A stretch of DNA of 39,785 bases from NCBI GenBank assembly GCA_030527715.1, contig JAUNAF010000014.1, forward strand, positions 1 through 39,785, given 5' to 3'. The notes under the pieces are model-generated. The model saw only the letters and a program-made list of their open reading frames with translations, had not been told where the DNA came from and searched no databases. Position 1 is the stretch's first letter. Each line of letters starts with the position of its first letter. This DNA comes from Eubacteriales bacterium. GTDB taxonomy: Bacteria > Bacillota > Clostridia > Lachnospirales > Lachnospiraceae. The translations under genes were made by a program, and so were the position numbers. Shown here one piece after another: positions 1 through 10,326 of the stretch.

Positions 1-56
1 GAAAACATTTTCATAACGTTTTGTGCCTGAGCGAAGCGAAAGGAATGGATATAAAG

Positions 57-1043
57 ATGAAAATTACATTGGCGGCCATGATACTGGGCTTCCTGCTGGA
101 TCTGATCCTGGGAGACCCGCAGGGCCTCTATCACCCGATCCGTCTGGTGGGAAACCTGATCGCATTTCTGGATCGGCATCTGTTTATCGGAGAAACAGGC
201 GAAGAGCGGGCGGAGAAAGACAAGAGGGCACAGCGCTTCTGGGGTTGTGTGCTTGTGATCGTTGTGCTGGAGCTGACCGGACTGGTGAGCGGTCTGATCG
301 TATTTGCAGCAGGCAGGATCCATCCGGTCCTCCGCCTCATTGTTGAGACCATCATGTGCTGGCAGCTGCTGGCAGCGAAGTGTCTGAAGGATGAGAGCAT
401 GAAGGTGCAGAGGGCACTGAAGACCGGAAATCTTGAGCGAAGCCGCAGAGCGGTCTCCATGATCGTCGGAAGAGATACGCAGGAGCTGGACGAGGAGGGC
501 ATTGCGCGTGCAGCGGTTGAGACCGTTGCGGAGAATACCTCGGACGGTGTGATCGCACCGCTCTTTTATGTGATGATCGGCGGACCGGTACTCGGCTGGA
601 TCTACAAGGCAGTCAACACGATGGATTCCATGGTCGGCTACAAAAATGACAGATACCGCTATTTCGGAACCTGTGCGGCAAGACTGGATGATATTGCAAA
701 TTTTCTGCCGGCGAGACTGTCCGGCATTCTGATGATCGCGGCAGCATTTCTGACCCGGCAGGATGGAAAAAATGCGGCAAAAATGTTTGTGCGCGACCGC
801 TATAATCACGCCAGCCCGAATTCGGCGCAGACAGAATCTGCCATGGCAGGGGCGCTGAATGTACGACTGGGCGGAGATGCATTTTATTTTGGAAAACGTC
901 ACCGCAAGAAAACGATCGGTGACAAAAACAGAGCCATTGAGGCAGAGGATATCGAGAGAGCAAACAGAGTCATGTATGCGACGGCAGTCCTTGGACTGAT
1001 CGTCTGTGTGCTGATCAGATTGCTTGTGATCGCTCTGGTCTGA
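57..1043 (+). CDS. cbiB: Adenosylcobinamide-phosphate synthase CbiB
   Basis: CbiB is the integral membrane enzyme that attaches aminopropanol phosphate (or its precursor) to adenosylcobyric acid. The N-terminus has the family signature GFLLDLILGDP, followed by HPIRLVGNLI and the internal AVETVAENTSDGVIAPLFY and NHASPNSAQTESAMAGAL motifs. Several hydrophobic segments are visible, including a C-terminal one. The ATG at 57 is preferred over upstream TTG 21 and ATG 45 because AAAGGA lies about 12 nt upstream and the family usually starts just before this signature. The resulting 328 residues is normal for the family. It opens the cobalamin block and is followed by the cobD-like gene. The 56 bases to its left hold no promoter or riboswitch I can recognise, so the operon may begin outside the window. 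Confidence 0.95.
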   Translation: MKITLAAMILGFLLDLILGDPQGLYHPIRLVGNLIAFLDRHLFIGETGEERAEKDKRAQRFWGCVLVIVVLELTGLVSGLIVFAAGRIHPVLRLIVETIMCWQLLAAKCLKDESMKVQRALKTGNLERSRRAVSMIVGRDTQELDEEGIARAAVETVAENTSDGVIAPLFYVMIGGPVLGWIYKAVNTMDSMVGYKNDRYRYFGTCAARLDDIANFLPARLSGILMIAAAFLTRQDGKNAAKMFVRDRYNHASPNSAQTESAMAGALNVRLGGDAFYFGKRHRKKTIGDKNRAIEAEDIERANRVMYATAVLGLIVCVLIRLLVIALV

Positions 1044-1078
1044 AAATTGTGCTCGTGAAACAGGAAAGGAAATCGTTC

Positions 1079-2128
1079 ATGCATAAACACGGCGGAGACA
1101 TTTACTCAAATACCTATAAGATCGATTTTTCTGCGAATATCAATCCGCTGGGCATTCCGGAAAACGTCTGCCGTGCAGCTGCGCAGGCAGTGGAGCAGTG
1201 CGCCTCCTATCCGGATACGGAGTACCGCGGACTTCGCGCGGGTATTGCAAAAAAAGAGGGCGTGGATGAAGATGAGATCATCTGCGGAAACGGAGCTGCG
1301 GAACTGATCTTTGCGATCACGGCGGCACTTCGTCCGAAAAAGGCGCTGCTGGTCGTTCCGGGATTTGCCGAATACGAGCAGGCACTGCGGACACAGGACT
1401 GTGAAGTCCTCTTCCATGAACTGAAGGAGGAGCAGGGCTTTACTCTGACGGAGGAGTATCTGGAGGCACTGACCCCGGATCTGGATCTGATCTTTCTGTG
1501 TAATCCGAACAATCCGACCGGCTGTCTGATCCCGCGGGAACTGCTTGCAGCGATCCTTGAAAAGTGCCGCAGTCTGCAGATCCGAGCGGTAGTGGATTCA
1601 TGTTTTCTGGATTTTCTGAAGGAGCGTGAGGAAGTGGATCTCTCCGGTGAGCTTCAGGCACATCCGGAACTGTTTCTGCTGAAGGCATTTACCAAGACCT
1701 ATGCCATGGCCGGACTGCGGCTCGGCTACGGTCTCTGTGCAGACAGAGCGCTGCTGCAGCAGATGAGACAGTGCATTCAGCCGTGGAGCGTCTCGATCCC
1801 TGCGCAGGCAGCAGGCTGTGCAGCACTGAAAGAGGAAGCCTATGTGGAGGAGGCCCGCGCCATGATCTTTGAGGAGCGGGAGCGTTTGAAGCAGGAACTT
1901 CGTGTATTTGGGCTGAAGGTGTATAATTCCAGAGCAAATTATATTTTTTTCCGGGGACCTGAGGATCTCGGAGAGAGCTGCGCCGCAGAAGGATTTCTGC
2001 TGCGAGACTGCAGCAATTACCGCGGACTGGAAGCGGGCTTCTACCGGATCGCGGTCCGCAGACCGGAGGAAAATGCGGCACTGCTTGGCGTTCTAGAGCA
2101 GTATTACCGGAAAAATCATCAGAGATAA
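1079..2128 (+). CDS. cobD: CobD-type threonine-phosphate decarboxylase (PLP aminotransferase fold)
   Basis: This is a fold-type I PLP enzyme of 349 residues. It begins HGGDIYSNTYKIDFSANINP, the signature of CobD/CobC proteins that decarboxylate L-threonine phosphate to aminopropanol phosphate. CNPNNPTG, the Asp in VVDSCF (about D173) and the Schiff-base lysine in FTKTYAMAGLRLGYG (about K206) are all present. The ATG at 1079 has AGGAAAGGA 8 nt upstream; the GTG at 1049 has no ribosome binding site. It sits between cbiB, which uses its product, and cbiP. The fold is shared with histidinol-phosphate aminotransferase, but the N-terminal signature and the neighbours favour CobD. Confidence 0.9.
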   Translation: MHKHGGDIYSNTYKIDFSANINPLGIPENVCRAAAQAVEQCASYPDTEYRGLRAGIAKKEGVDEDEIICGNGAAELIFAITAALRPKKALLVVPGFAEYEQALRTQDCEVLFHELKEEQGFTLTEEYLEALTPDLDLIFLCNPNNPTGCLIPRELLAAILEKCRSLQIRAVVDSCFLDFLKEREEVDLSGELQAHPELFLLKAFTKTYAMAGLRLGYGLCADRALLQQMRQCIQPWSVSIPAQAAGCAALKEEAYVEEARAMIFEERERLKQELRVFGLKVYNSRANYIFFRGPEDLGESCAAEGFLLRDCSNYRGLEAGFYRIAVRRPEENAALLGVLEQYYRKNHQR

Positions 2129-2143
2129 AGAGAGGCAAGTGCT

Positions 2144-3673
2144 ATGGCTAAGGTGATTATGGTGCAGGGAACGATGTCGAATGCGGGAAAGAGCCTGCTG
2201 ACGGCCGGACTCTGCCGTATCTTCAAACAGGACGGCTACCGTGTGGCACCGTTCAAATCTCAGAATATGGCGTTAAATTCCTTTATTACGGAGGACGGGC
2301 TTGAGATGGGAAGAGCCCAGGTGATGCAGGCGGAGGCTGCCGGGATCGCCCCTTCCGTAGACATGAATCCGATTCTGTTAAAGCCGACGACCGATGTGGG
2401 ATCACAGGTGATCGTCTGCGGTGAAGTCCTCGGAAATATGAAGGCCAGAGAGTACTTTGCCTATAAAAAGAAACTGATTCCGGATATTATGGAAGCATTT
2501 CATCGTTTAGAGGAAAAGTATGATATAATAGTGATCGAAGGTGCGGGCAGCCCGGCGGAGATCAACCTGAAACAGGATGATATCGTAAATATGGGCATGG
2601 CAAAGCTCGCGAAGGCTCCGGTGCTGCTGGTCGGTGATATCGACCGCGGCGGGGTATTTGCACAGCTGATCGGCACCGTGATGCTGCTCGAGGAAGAGGA
2701 GCGAAAGATGGTCAAGGGACTGATCATCAACAAATTCCGCGGAGACAAGACGATCCTGGATCCCGGAGTAAAGATGCTCGAGGAACGTGCGGGCATTCCG
2801 GTCGTCGGAGTGGCACCTTATCTGAATGTTCAGGTGGAGGATGAGGACAGTCTGACCGACCGTTTTGAGGTGCACCGCCAGGCGGCAGCCATCGATCTGG
2901 CTGTGATCCGTCTGCCGCGTATCTCCAATTTTACTGATTTTAATCCGTTTGAGGCCATCGACGGAGTTTCACTGCGCTATGTCGGAAGTGTCCGGGAGCT
3001 TGGCACACCGGATATGATCCTGCTGCCGGGAAGCAAGAGTACGATCTCAGATCTGCTCTGGCTCAGACAGAGCGGTCTGGAGGCTGCGATCAAGAAGGCG
3101 GAGGCAGCGGGGACTGTGATCTTCGGTATCTGCGGAGGCTACCAGATGCTCGGCCAGCGCATCAGCGATCCGGAGGGCACGGAGAGCGGGGGAGAGGTCG
3201 CAGGCATCGGTCTGCTGCCAATGGAGACTGTATTTGAGACGGAGAAGACCAGGACCCGGGTACACGGAACCTTCGGTGAGGTACAGGGAGCTTTATCAGA
3301 TCTCTCCGGTGTCTCCTTCACCGGCTATGAGATCCATATGGGTGTCAGCACTTTGAAGGAAGGCGCGGTATCTCTGACCGGACTGACCGAGGAGAGTCAT
3401 CCGGAGCGCAGAGAGGCAAAGAGAGGCAGCAAGCCGGACGGAGCTTCCTACGGCAGTGTCTACGGCACTTATGTCCATGGAATCTTTGACTGTGCCGAGA
3501 TGACAAAGGCGGTCGTGACTGCACTCGGACGGAAAAAGGGACTGGATGTCTCAGAATTGCATTCCGTGGATTTTGCGGAATTTAAGGAACAGCAGTACGA
3601 TCTGCTCGCTGCAGGCTTAAGAGAGCATCTGGATATGAAGAAGATTTATGAAATCCTGGAGGAAGGAATATGA
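2144..3673 (+). CDS. cbiP: Cobyric acid synthase (glutamine-hydrolysing)
   Basis: CbiP/CobQ amidates side chains b, d, e and g of adenosylcobyrinic acid a,c-diamide with ATP and glutamine. The N-terminal dethiobiotin-synthetase-like ATPase domain starts with [12 protein letters not shown] (P-loop variant, about residues 7-17) and contains [11 protein letters not shown] and [11 protein letters not shown]. The C-terminal class I glutamine amidotransferase domain has LLPGSKST, the nucleophile in [10 protein letters not shown] (about C330) and the histidine in [10 protein letters not shown] (about H445). The 509 residues is full length. It overlaps the downstream cbiC by ATGA, which suggests translational coupling. 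Confidence 0.96.
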   Translation: MAKVIMVQGTMSNAGKSLLTAGLCRIFKQDGYRVAPFKSQNMALNSFITEDGLEMGRAQVMQAEAAGIAPSVDMNPILLKPTTDVGSQVIVCGEVLGNMKAREYFAYKKKLIPDIMEAFHRLEEKYDIIVIEGAGSPAEINLKQDDIVNMGMAKLAKAPVLLVGDIDRGGVFAQLIGTVMLLEEEERKMVKGLIINKFRGDKTILDPGVKMLEERAGIPVVGVAPYLNVQVEDEDSLTDRFEVHRQAAAIDLAVIRLPRISNFTDFNPFEAIDGVSLRYVGSVRELGTPDMILLPGSKSTISDLLWLRQSGLEAAIKKAEAAGTVIFGICGGYQMLGQRISDPEGTESGGEVAGIGLLPMETVFETEKTRTRVHGTFGEVQGALSDLSGVSFTGYEIHMGVSTLKEGAVSLTGLTEESHPERREAKRGSKPDGASYGSVYGTYVHGIFDCAEMTKAVVTALGRKKGLDVSELHSVDFAEFKEQQYDLLAAGLREHLDMKKIYEILEEGI

Positions 3674-4305
3674 AGATAGAACTGGAAAAGGTCCAGCCGA
3701 TGGAGATCGAGAGACGAAGCTTTGAGATCATCAGTGAGGAGCTGGGACGTGAGCTTCCGGAGGATCTGGCTCCGATCATCAAGCGCTGCATTCACACCAG
3801 TGCAGATTTTGAGTATGCAGATTCCCTCTGCTTTTCAGAGGATGTGGTCGCAAAAGCGATCGCAGCTCTCAAAAAGGGAGCCTGCATCGTGACTGATACC
3901 CAGATGGCAAAGTCCGGGATCAATAAAAAGGCACTGGCAAAGTTCGGAGGAGAGGCATTCTGCTTTATTTCCGATGAGGATGTGGCCGAGAAGGCAAAGG
4001 CAGAGAAGAGCACCAGAGCGACAGCAAGCATGGACAAGGCGGCTGCGATGGACCGCCCGCTGATCTTCGCGATCGGCAATGCTCCGACAGCGCTCGTGCG
4101 TCTCTATGAGCTGATCGAGGAAAAGAAGATCTCACCGGAGCTGATCATCGGCGTTCCGGTAGGCTTTGTAAATGTCGTTCAGAGCAAGGAACTGATCATG
4201 GAGACCGACGTTCCGTATATTGTTGCGAGAGGACGAAAAGGCGGCAGCAATATTGCTGCATGCATCTGCAATGCACTGCTGTATATGGCAGGCGGCAGAG
4301 ACTAG
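3670..4305 (+). CDS. cbiC: Precorrin-8X / cobalt-precorrin-8 methylmutase
   Basis: CbiC moves the C-11 methyl group to C-12 to form (cobalt-)hydrogenobyrinate. The catalytic histidine is in [14 protein letters not shown] (about H42). The C-terminal half has [14 protein letters not shown] and [14 protein letters not shown], both typical of the family, then [17 protein letters not shown]. At 211 residues it is normal length. The start overlaps the cbiP stop by four bases. The window carries only this mutase plus late genes; the other cbi methyltransferases must lie elsewhere, perhaps to the left. The anaerobic (cobalt-early) pathway is inferred from the lineage, because the enzyme alone does not distinguish the routes. 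Confidence 0.95.
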   Translation: MKIELEKVQPMEIERRSFEIISEELGRELPEDLAPIIKRCIHTSADFEYADSLCFSEDVVAKAIAALKKGACIVTDTQMAKSGINKKALAKFGGEAFCFISDEDVAEKAKAEKSTRATASMDKAAAMDRPLIFAIGNAPTALVRLYELIEEKKISPELIIGVPVGFVNVVQSKELIMETDVPYIVARGRKGGSNIAACICNALLYMAGGRD

Positions 4306-4329
4306 CATAGAGAAAAGGAGGTACCCCTT

Positions 4330-5550
4330 ATGAACAGAAAACACACAGCAGCCCTGATCCTTACCCTGTCCTGCCTCGGAGCCGCAGCGTCTGCGGGGGT
4401 ATCTGCCGAGGATCTTTCTGATGCATCGATCCGTTCTCTGTTTTATACCTATGGGCAGGACAATCAGATCTTTGATTACCAGGAGGAGGTCTATGTCGAT
4501 CAGGCGGGCTATCCGATCCCGACGTACTATGACGGCTTCCTGAGCCTGGAGGAGACCGATCTGAACGGGGACGGTCAGGAGGAGCTGCTCGCGATCCGCA
4601 TCAAAAAAGTGGATGAGCAGAATGATCTGATCGCCGAGGTCTACGAGCATCAGGGAAATACGCTGCAGCGTGTGGCACAGCAGACACTGATGGAGCATAT
4701 CCTGTATATGGAAGACAGCTATGTGGATGTATTCCTGCAGGCCAGTGAAGCCGGAAGAATGCTCTGCTGTGAGAGCAGCGAGACGATACGCTATAACGGA
4801 AACGGCTGTTACTGGAGAGTGCGGGCAGTTTCCTATGACGGAAATGCGTTTTCCGAATATTTTACACCGATCGAGTACAACGGCAGCGCGCTTACAGACG
4901 AGGAGCTTGCGCCTGCATATCAGGCAGTCAACAGCATCGGTCTGTATCCGGATGCACTGTTTGTGCGGGGGATCTCGACACAGACAGAGGTTGGAGAGCT
5001 TCTGCTGATGGTCAGAAAGGTGTCGGAGGCGGATTATTCAGAAGTAAAAAGCTTCCGCGAGAACGGTCAGGGAGAAAAGCTGGCTTACGGCAAGATCAGC
5101 TTTTACAGTCCGGTAAATACGGATCTGGCAAACAAGGAGACCTCCCAGACACCGTTCTCAACGCTTGGAGAGTCGCAGAACAATCACTCTGTGGAGGAGA
5201 TTACGACAGGAGGCGGCAATGCCGGTGCAGTATCACCTGCCGGTCAGGCGGCTGCCTCGGAATATGTGCTTCCGGAAAGCAATTCAAGACTGCTGACCTC
5301 AGCAGATCTGGACGCGCTCTCAGAGTATGAGGTCTATCTTGCACGAAATGAGATCTATGCAAGGCATGGAAGAATCTTCCGCAACGCGGATCTGGTTGCC
5401 TATTTTGGCGGAAAGAGCTGGTACAGCCCGAGTATTGCACCGGATGATTTTACGGAAGCTTATCGTGCATCGGTCTTCAATACCTATGAAATACAGAATG
5501 TAGATATCATCGTTGCGTATGAAAATGCGCACGGATATACCACATATTGA
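4330..5550 (+). CDS. Secreted YARHG-domain protein of unknown function
   Basis: This 406-residue protein has a signal peptide (about residues 1-26, likely cleavage after VSA) and no convincing lipobox. The central part contains LEETDLNGDGQEELLAIRI, a calcium-binding-like or FG-GAP-like loop common in extracellular Clostridial proteins. The C-terminal ~90 residues form a YARHG domain, with LARNEIYARHGRIF around residues 338-352, then WYSP and aromatic residues. YARHG domains are found in extracellular proteins and are thought to bind cell-wall or peptide ligands; no activity is established. A strong AAAGGAGG lies 8 nt before the ATG. It sits between cbiC and hemA on the same strand with short gaps, so it is probably co-transcribed with tetrapyrrole genes despite no obvious role there. 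Confidence 0.85.
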   Translation: MNRKHTAALILTLSCLGAAASAGVSAEDLSDASIRSLFYTYGQDNQIFDYQEEVYVDQAGYPIPTYYDGFLSLEETDLNGDGQEELLAIRIKKVDEQNDLIAEVYEHQGNTLQRVAQQTLMEHILYMEDSYVDVFLQASEAGRMLCCESSETIRYNGNGCYWRVRAVSYDGNAFSEYFTPIEYNGSALTDEELAPAYQAVNSIGLYPDALFVRGISTQTEVGELLLMVRKVSEADYSEVKSFRENGQGEKLAYGKISFYSPVNTDLANKETSQTPFSTLGESQNNHSVEEITTGGGNAGAVSPAGQAAASEYVLPESNSRLLTSADLDALSEYEVYLARNEIYARHGRIFRNADLVAYFGGKSWYSPSIAPDDFTEAYRASVFNTYEIQNVDIIVAYENAHGYTTY

Positions 5551-5585
5551 TAAAATTTGAGAAATGGAATGAGAAGAAGGTTGTT

Positions 5586-6860
5586 ATGAGTATTCAGATG
5601 CTGGGAATTGACCATGTATTGGCACCGGTTGCGGTCCGCGAGCTCTTTTCTTTTACCAAAAAGAATATGGCGGAGACGATGCCCTGCTGGAAGGAGCTGC
5701 CGGGCATAGGGGGAGTGATCATTCTCTCTACCTGCAATCGTCTGGAGATATGGGTCAGTACGGAGGAAGAATCAGAGGAGGCGCCGGATCTGCTGGAGCT
5801 CCTCTGCAGAGAAAAGCAGGTTGCAGCAGAAAACTATGAGAGCTATGCAGTCAGAAGAAAGGATCATGCAGCAGTGGAGCATCTGTTCTCCCTTGCCTGC
5901 GGGCTGGAGTCGAGGATCCTCGGGGAAGATCAGATCATCACACAGGTAAAGGATGCGCTGGCATTTTCGAGAGATGTCTACTGTACGGATCATGTGCTGG
6001 AAGTGCTGTTCCGCATGGCTGTGACTGCCGCAAAAAAAGTCAAGACAGAGGTCAATATCAGCGGAAGCGATGTCTCCGTGATCCATCATGCCGTTGCGAG
6101 CATGAAGCAGGAGGGATATAACTTTTCGGGTAAGCGCTGTATGGTGATCGGCAACGGAGAGATGGGAAAGCTTTCCGCCAATGTACTGGTCTCTGAGGGA
6201 GCTCTCGTCACGGTGACGGTTCGTCAGTACCGCAGCGGTCACGTTGAGATCCCGAGAGGATGCAGCCGTATTGATTACAGTGAGCGTCTGAGTCTGCTTC
6301 CGGAGTGCGATTTTGTAGTCAGTGCTACGGCCAGTCCGAATTATACTCTGAATGCGGAGATGCTTTCGGGGGCGGACAGAAAGCCGTCTCTGGTGCTGAT
6401 CGACCTTGCAGTTCCGCGTGATATCGATCCGGCGGTCGCAGAACTTCCGGATGTGACGCTGTTTGACGTAGATCATTTCCAGATCTCAGGGCAGAGCGAA
6501 CAGGTGCGCAGAAGCATCGCAGCAGCGTATCTGATCCTCGATGAGCATATGGAGGAGTTCTTTGACTGGTATGAGGGCAGAGATCTGATCGAGCAGATCG
6601 GCGTGATCAAGAAAAACGCAGCGGAGGATTTCTACCTCAGGATGCAGAAACAGGCGAGACAGCTGGAGCGTCTCTGCGAGGATGAGAATGTCTTAAAGGC
6701 TGCGCAGCAGCTGGAAAACAGTGCGCGAAGAGCCTCTGACAAGGTGATCAACAAGCTGATTTTCGGCCTGAAGGGAAATGTAAGTGACCACACCTTCCGT
6801 GAATGTGTGGAGGCTCTGAAGCAGGTCTTCAGTGCAGAAGCGGAGGATGAGAAAAAATGA
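5586..6860 (+). CDS. hemA: Glutamyl-tRNA reductase
   Basis: HemA reduces glutamyl-tRNA(Glu) with NADPH to glutamate-1-semialdehyde, the first committed C5-pathway step. The start MSIQMLGIDHVLAPVAVREL matches the family. The catalytic cysteine is in LSTCNRLEIW (C50). HLFSLACGLESRILGEDQI is the signature of the catalytic domain, and GKRCMVIGNGEMGKLSANVL begins the NADPH-binding domain. The C-terminal dimerisation helix follows. The ATG at 5586 has AGAAGG just upstream and gives 424 residues; an in-frame TTG at 5547 overlaps the previous stop and has no support. It overlaps hemC by ATGA. Confidence 0.97.
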   Translation: MSIQMLGIDHVLAPVAVRELFSFTKKNMAETMPCWKELPGIGGVIILSTCNRLEIWVSTEEESEEAPDLLELLCREKQVAAENYESYAVRRKDHAAVEHLFSLACGLESRILGEDQIITQVKDALAFSRDVYCTDHVLEVLFRMAVTAAKKVKTEVNISGSDVSVIHHAVASMKQEGYNFSGKRCMVIGNGEMGKLSANVLVSEGALVTVTVRQYRSGHVEIPRGCSRIDYSERLSLLPECDFVVSATASPNYTLNAEMLSGADRKPSLVLIDLAVPRDIDPAVAELPDVTLFDVDHFQISGQSEQVRRSIAAAYLILDEHMEEFFDWYEGRDLIEQIGVIKKNAAEDFYLRMQKQARQLERLCEDENVLKAAQQLENSARRASDKVINKLIFGLKGNVSDHTFRECVEALKQVFSAEAEDEKK

Positions 6861-7798
6861 CAATGAAAAAGAAAGTGATCATCGGCAGCAGGGAGAGCCG
6901 CCTGGCTGTGATTCAGTCAGAGATGGTGCAGGCTGCGATTCGGGAGTCTTCCCCGGAGCTTGAGGTGGAGATCCTGACTATGAAGACGACCGGCGATAAG
7001 ATCCTGGACAGAACACTGGATCAGATCGGCGGAAAGGGACTGTTTGTGAAGGAGCTGGACCGCGCACTTCTGGAGAAGCGTACAGATCTCTCCGTGCACA
7101 GTCTGAAGGATATGCCGATGGAAGTGAAAGAACAGCTTCCGCTGGTAGCCTTCTCAAAACGAGAGGATCCGAGAGATGTTCTGGTGCTTCCCGAGGGAGC
7201 ATCCGAGATCGATTTCTCTCTGCCGATCGGCTGTGCGAGCAGAAGACGCGTACTTCAGCTGAAAAAGCTGTACCCGCAGGCATCCTTTGCACCGGTCAGA
7301 GGAAATGTGCAGACCAGACTCGCAAAGCTGGACAGCGGACAGTACAGTGCGCTGATCCTTGCGGCGGCAGGTCTGAAAAGACTGGGACTGACAGAGAGGA
7401 TCAGCCGTTATTTTACAGTAGATGAGATGATCCCGGCTGCAGGACAGGGAATCCTGGGTCTTCAGGGAAGAGATGATCTGACCTATGAATATCTGGAAGC
7501 GTTCCATTCAGCGGAGGCTGCGGATGCGGCAGCGGCGGAGCGTTCCTTTGTAAAGATACTGGACGGAGGCTGCAGTTCTCCGGTGGCAGCACATGCCGAG
7601 ATCGATGGAGAGGAGCTGCTGCTTCGCGGTTTATATTATGATGAGGAGACAGACGGATTCTGTACGGGCAGCCTGAGAGGAAACAGGGCAGATGCCGAGG
7701 AGCTTGGACGCCGCCTTGCAGAGCAGCTGAGCATGAAGTATCAGAAAAAAGCCGGAGAGGATGCGGCAGGATCTGAGGAAAGGCAGGAACAGTTTTGA
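6857..7798 (+). CDS. hemC: Hydroxymethylbilane synthase (porphobilinogen deaminase)
   Basis: HemC polymerises four porphobilinogens into hydroxymethylbilane. GSRESRLAVIQ at the N-terminus, KTTGDKILD, the catalytic Asp region in VHSLKDMP, CASRRRVLQL and PAAGQGILG are all present. The dipyrromethane cofactor cysteine is in LDGGCSSPVAAH (about C239). At 313 residues it is full length. The start overlaps the hemA stop by ATGA; a second ATG at 6863 is an equally possible start. The last ~15 residues are a charged tail. The stop overlaps the downstream TTG start. Confidence 0.97.
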   Translation: MTMKKKVIIGSRESRLAVIQSEMVQAAIRESSPELEVEILTMKTTGDKILDRTLDQIGGKGLFVKELDRALLEKRTDLSVHSLKDMPMEVKEQLPLVAFSKREDPRDVLVLPEGASEIDFSLPIGCASRRRVLQLKKLYPQASFAPVRGNVQTRLAKLDSGQYSALILAAAGLKRLGLTERISRYFTVDEMIPAAGQGILGLQGRDDLTYEYLEAFHSAEAADAAAAERSFVKILDGGCSSPVAAHAEIDGEELLLRGLYYDEETDGFCTGSLRGNRADAEELGRRLAEQLSMKYQKKAGEDAAGSEERQEQF

Positions 7799-9309
7799 GC
7801 GAAAACAGGACAGGAAAAGTATATCTGGTAGGAGCAGGACCATCCGATCCTGGTCTTTTTACACGTAAGGGAGAGGCAGTTCTGAAGCTCGCGGATGTTG
7901 TGGTGTACGATGCACTGGTCGGACCGGGAATCATGAATCTGATTCCGAGAGAGGCCAGAAAGATCAATGTCGGTAAGCGTTCCAGCAATCACACGATGCC
8001 TCAGGAGGAGATCAGCCGTCTGCTGGTAGAGGAGGCGAAGGCAGGAAACTGTGTCGTTCGCTTGAAGGGCGGAGATCCTTTCCTTTTTGGAAGAGGCGGT
8101 GAGGAGCTGGAGCTTCTGACAGCCAATGAGATTCCGTATGAGGTCGTGCCGGGAGTGACATCTGCACTTTCCGTACCAGCATATAACGGTATCCCTGTGA
8201 CACATCGGGATTACTGTTCTTCCCTGCACATTATTACAGGACATAAGAGAGCAGGTGCCTCCTACGATATTGATTTTGAAGCGCTGGTAAACACGAAGGG
8301 TACCCTGGTATTTCTGATGGGTATTGCTGCACTGGCAGATATCTGCAGCGGACTGCTGGAGGCAGGCATGGATCCGGCGACTCCGGCGGCAGTGCTTTCT
8401 CGGGGAACCACAGCGAGACAGCAGCGTCTCTGTGCACCGCTGGGAGAGCTGAGTGCAAAGGCTGCAGAGACAAAGATTCCGACCCCGGCGATCATCGTGG
8501 TCGGCAAAGTCTGTGCGCTCTCAGAAGAGTTTGCCTGGTATGAGAAGCTTCCGCTGTTTGGAAAGCGCATCCTGGTGACCAGACCGAAGGAACTGATCTC
8601 CGGCATGGCGGAACGCCTGAGAAAACAGGGAGCGGAGGTACTGGAGCTTCCGGCGATTCGGATCGAGCCATGCGAGGTGAAGGAGGAACTGAAAACAGCG
8701 CTGCATCAGCTTTCCAAGTATCAGTGGCTGGTATTTACCAGTCCGACCGGTGTGAGAGTATTCTTTGATCTGCTTCGCAGCGAGAAGATCGACGTGAGAA
8801 CGATGTATCAGGCAAAGTTTGCCGTGATCGGGGAAGGCACAGCCAAAGAGCTGCGAAAATTCGGTCTTTACGAGGATCTGATGCCGGAGGAGTACTACGG
8901 CGAGGCGCTCGGAAAGGCACTGAAGGAAAGACTGAACGGTACGGAAAAGATCCTGATTCCGCGTGCGCGGATCGGAAATCCAAAGCTGGTGGAGGAACTT
9001 TTATCCGTAGACGGAACGAGTGTGACAGATCTTCCGATCTACGATACCGTATATGAGAAGAATGAGCTGCTCGATCTGAAGCGTATGACAGAGCAGGGAG
9101 AACTGGATTATGCAGTATTTACCAGTGCTTCCACCGTGAAAGGTTTTGCAGAGGCGGCAGGTGAGCTGGATTATACAAAGATCACTGCAGTCTGCATCGG
9201 CAGACAGACACAGGCAGCTGCAGCTGCGCTTGGTATGAAGACGATCGTGTCTGACAAGGCAACGATGGACTCTGTAGTAGAAAAAATAGCGGAAATTTCA
9301 GTGAAGTAA
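7795..9309 (+). CDS. cobA-hemD: Fused uroporphyrinogen-III C-methyltransferase / uroporphyrinogen-III synthase
   Basis: This is a two-domain protein of 504 residues. Residues ~1-245 are a SAM-dependent uroporphyrinogen-III methyltransferase (CobA/SUMT): [30 protein letters not shown] and [21 protein letters not shown]. Residues ~255-504 are uroporphyrinogen-III synthase (HemD): [25 protein letters not shown] and [12 protein letters not shown]. Together they cyclise hydroxymethylbilane and methylate it to precorrin-2, feeding cobalamin and siroheme. The TTG start at 7795 overlaps the hemC stop as TTGA, and no in-frame ATG lies near the conserved N-terminus. This fusion is common in Clostridia and Bacilli. 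Confidence 0.96.
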   Translation: MSENRTGKVYLVGAGPSDPGLFTRKGEAVLKLADVVVYDALVGPGIMNLIPREARKINVGKRSSNHTMPQEEISRLLVEEAKAGNCVVRLKGGDPFLFGRGGEELELLTANEIPYEVVPGVTSALSVPAYNGIPVTHRDYCSSLHIITGHKRAGASYDIDFEALVNTKGTLVFLMGIAALADICSGLLEAGMDPATPAAVLSRGTTARQQRLCAPLGELSAKAAETKIPTPAIIVVGKVCALSEEFAWYEKLPLFGKRILVTRPKELISGMAERLRKQGAEVLELPAIRIEPCEVKEELKTALHQLSKYQWLVFTSPTGVRVFFDLLRSEKIDVRTMYQAKFAVIGEGTAKELRKFGLYEDLMPEEYYGEALGKALKERLNGTEKILIPRARIGNPKLVEELLSVDGTSVTDLPIYDTVYEKNELLDLKRMTEQGELDYAVFTSASTVKGFAEAAGELDYTKITAVCIGRQTQAAAAALGMKTIVSDKATMDSVVEKIAEISVK

Positions 9310-9348
9310 TGCTGTAAGAAGAATGATCAGGAAAGGCGGGACAAAAAA

Positions 9349-10326
9349 ATGATAAAGCGACCGAGAAGACTGCGCGGCAGTGAGAATGTCAGAAGACTGG
9401 TAAGAGAGACACGTGTGGATGTGCACTCTCTGATCTACCCGATGTTTGTGATCGAGGGAGAGAATATCTGTGAGGAGATTCCTTCCATGGAAGGACAGTA
9501 TCGTTACAGTGTGGATCGAATGGGAGAATGTCTGGAGGAGCTGCTCGCAGCAGGTGTGACTTCTGTGATGCTCTTCGGTATTCCGAAGGTGAAGGATGAA
9601 GTCGGAAGCCAGGCCTATGCAGAGGACGGCATCGTACAGAGAGCGCTTCGCTATGCGAAGGAGCATTATCCGCAGATGTATCTGATCACGGATGTCTGCA
9701 TGTGCGAATATACTTCTCATGGACACTGCGGCGTACTCTGTGATCATGATGTGGAGAATGATGAGACGCTCAAGCTGCTTGCGAAGACTGCAGTTTCCCA
9801 TGCAAAGGCAGGCGCGGATATGGTAGCTCCGTCCGATATGATGGACGGAAGAGTTGCAGCGATCCGCGCGGCTCTGGATGAGGCCGGATTTACCAAGGTT
9901 CCGATCATGTCCTATGCAGTGAAGTATGCATCTGCATTTTACGGACCGTTCCGTGATGCAGCAGGTTCCGCACCGTCCTTCGGTGACCGCAAGACCTATC
10001 AGATGGACTTCCATAATGCGCGTGAGGGCGTGAAAGAGGCTATTCTGGACGAGGAAGAGGGCGCTGACATCATCATGGTCAAGCCTGCAATGTCCTATCT
10101 GGATATGGTGACGAAGGTAAAAGAGGCGGTAAATACTCCGATCGCTGCCTACAGCGTCAGCGGAGAGTATGCGATGGTGAAGGCTGCGGCAAAGATGGGC
10201 TGGATCGATGAGAAGAGAATCATTGCAGAGATGGCAGTGGCTGTCTACCGCGCAGGCGCAGATATCTATCTGACCTATTTTGCAAAGGAAATCGCAGAGT
10301 TAATCAGAGAGGGGTATATTGGATAA
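9349..10326 (+). CDS. hemB: Delta-aminolevulinic acid dehydratase (porphobilinogen synthase)
   Basis: HemB condenses two aminolevulinates to porphobilinogen. The two active-site lysines are in [15 protein letters not shown] (K192) and [12 protein letters not shown] (K245). The metal site [14 protein letters not shown] carries three cysteines (C117, C119, C127), which indicates the zinc-dependent type rather than the magnesium-only aspartate-rich type. It is 325 residues, normal length. AGGAAAGGCGGG precedes the ATG. The stop and the hemL start share one base (TAATG), so the two are likely coupled. Confidence 0.97.
   Translation: MIKRPRRLRGSENVRRLVRETRVDVHSLIYPMFVIEGENICEEIPSMEGQYRYSVDRMGECLEELLAAGVTSVMLFGIPKVKDEVGSQAYAEDGIVQRALRYAKEHYPQMYLITDVCMCEYTSHGHCGVLCDHDVENDETLKLLAKTAVSHAKAGADMVAPSDMMDGRVAAIRAALDEAGFTKVPIMSYAVKYASAFYGPFRDAAGSAPSFGDRKTYQMDFHNAREGVKEAILDEEEGADIIMVKPAMSYLDMVTKVKEAVNTPIAAYSVSGEYAMVKAAAKMGWIDEKRIIAEMAVAVYRAGADIYLTYFAKEIAELIREGYIG

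Noticed and set aside
1..56. A cobalamin riboswitch or promoter ahead of cbiB
   Set aside because: Only 56 bases are available and no B12-box-like sequence or -35/-10 pair is visible; any control element would be outside the window.
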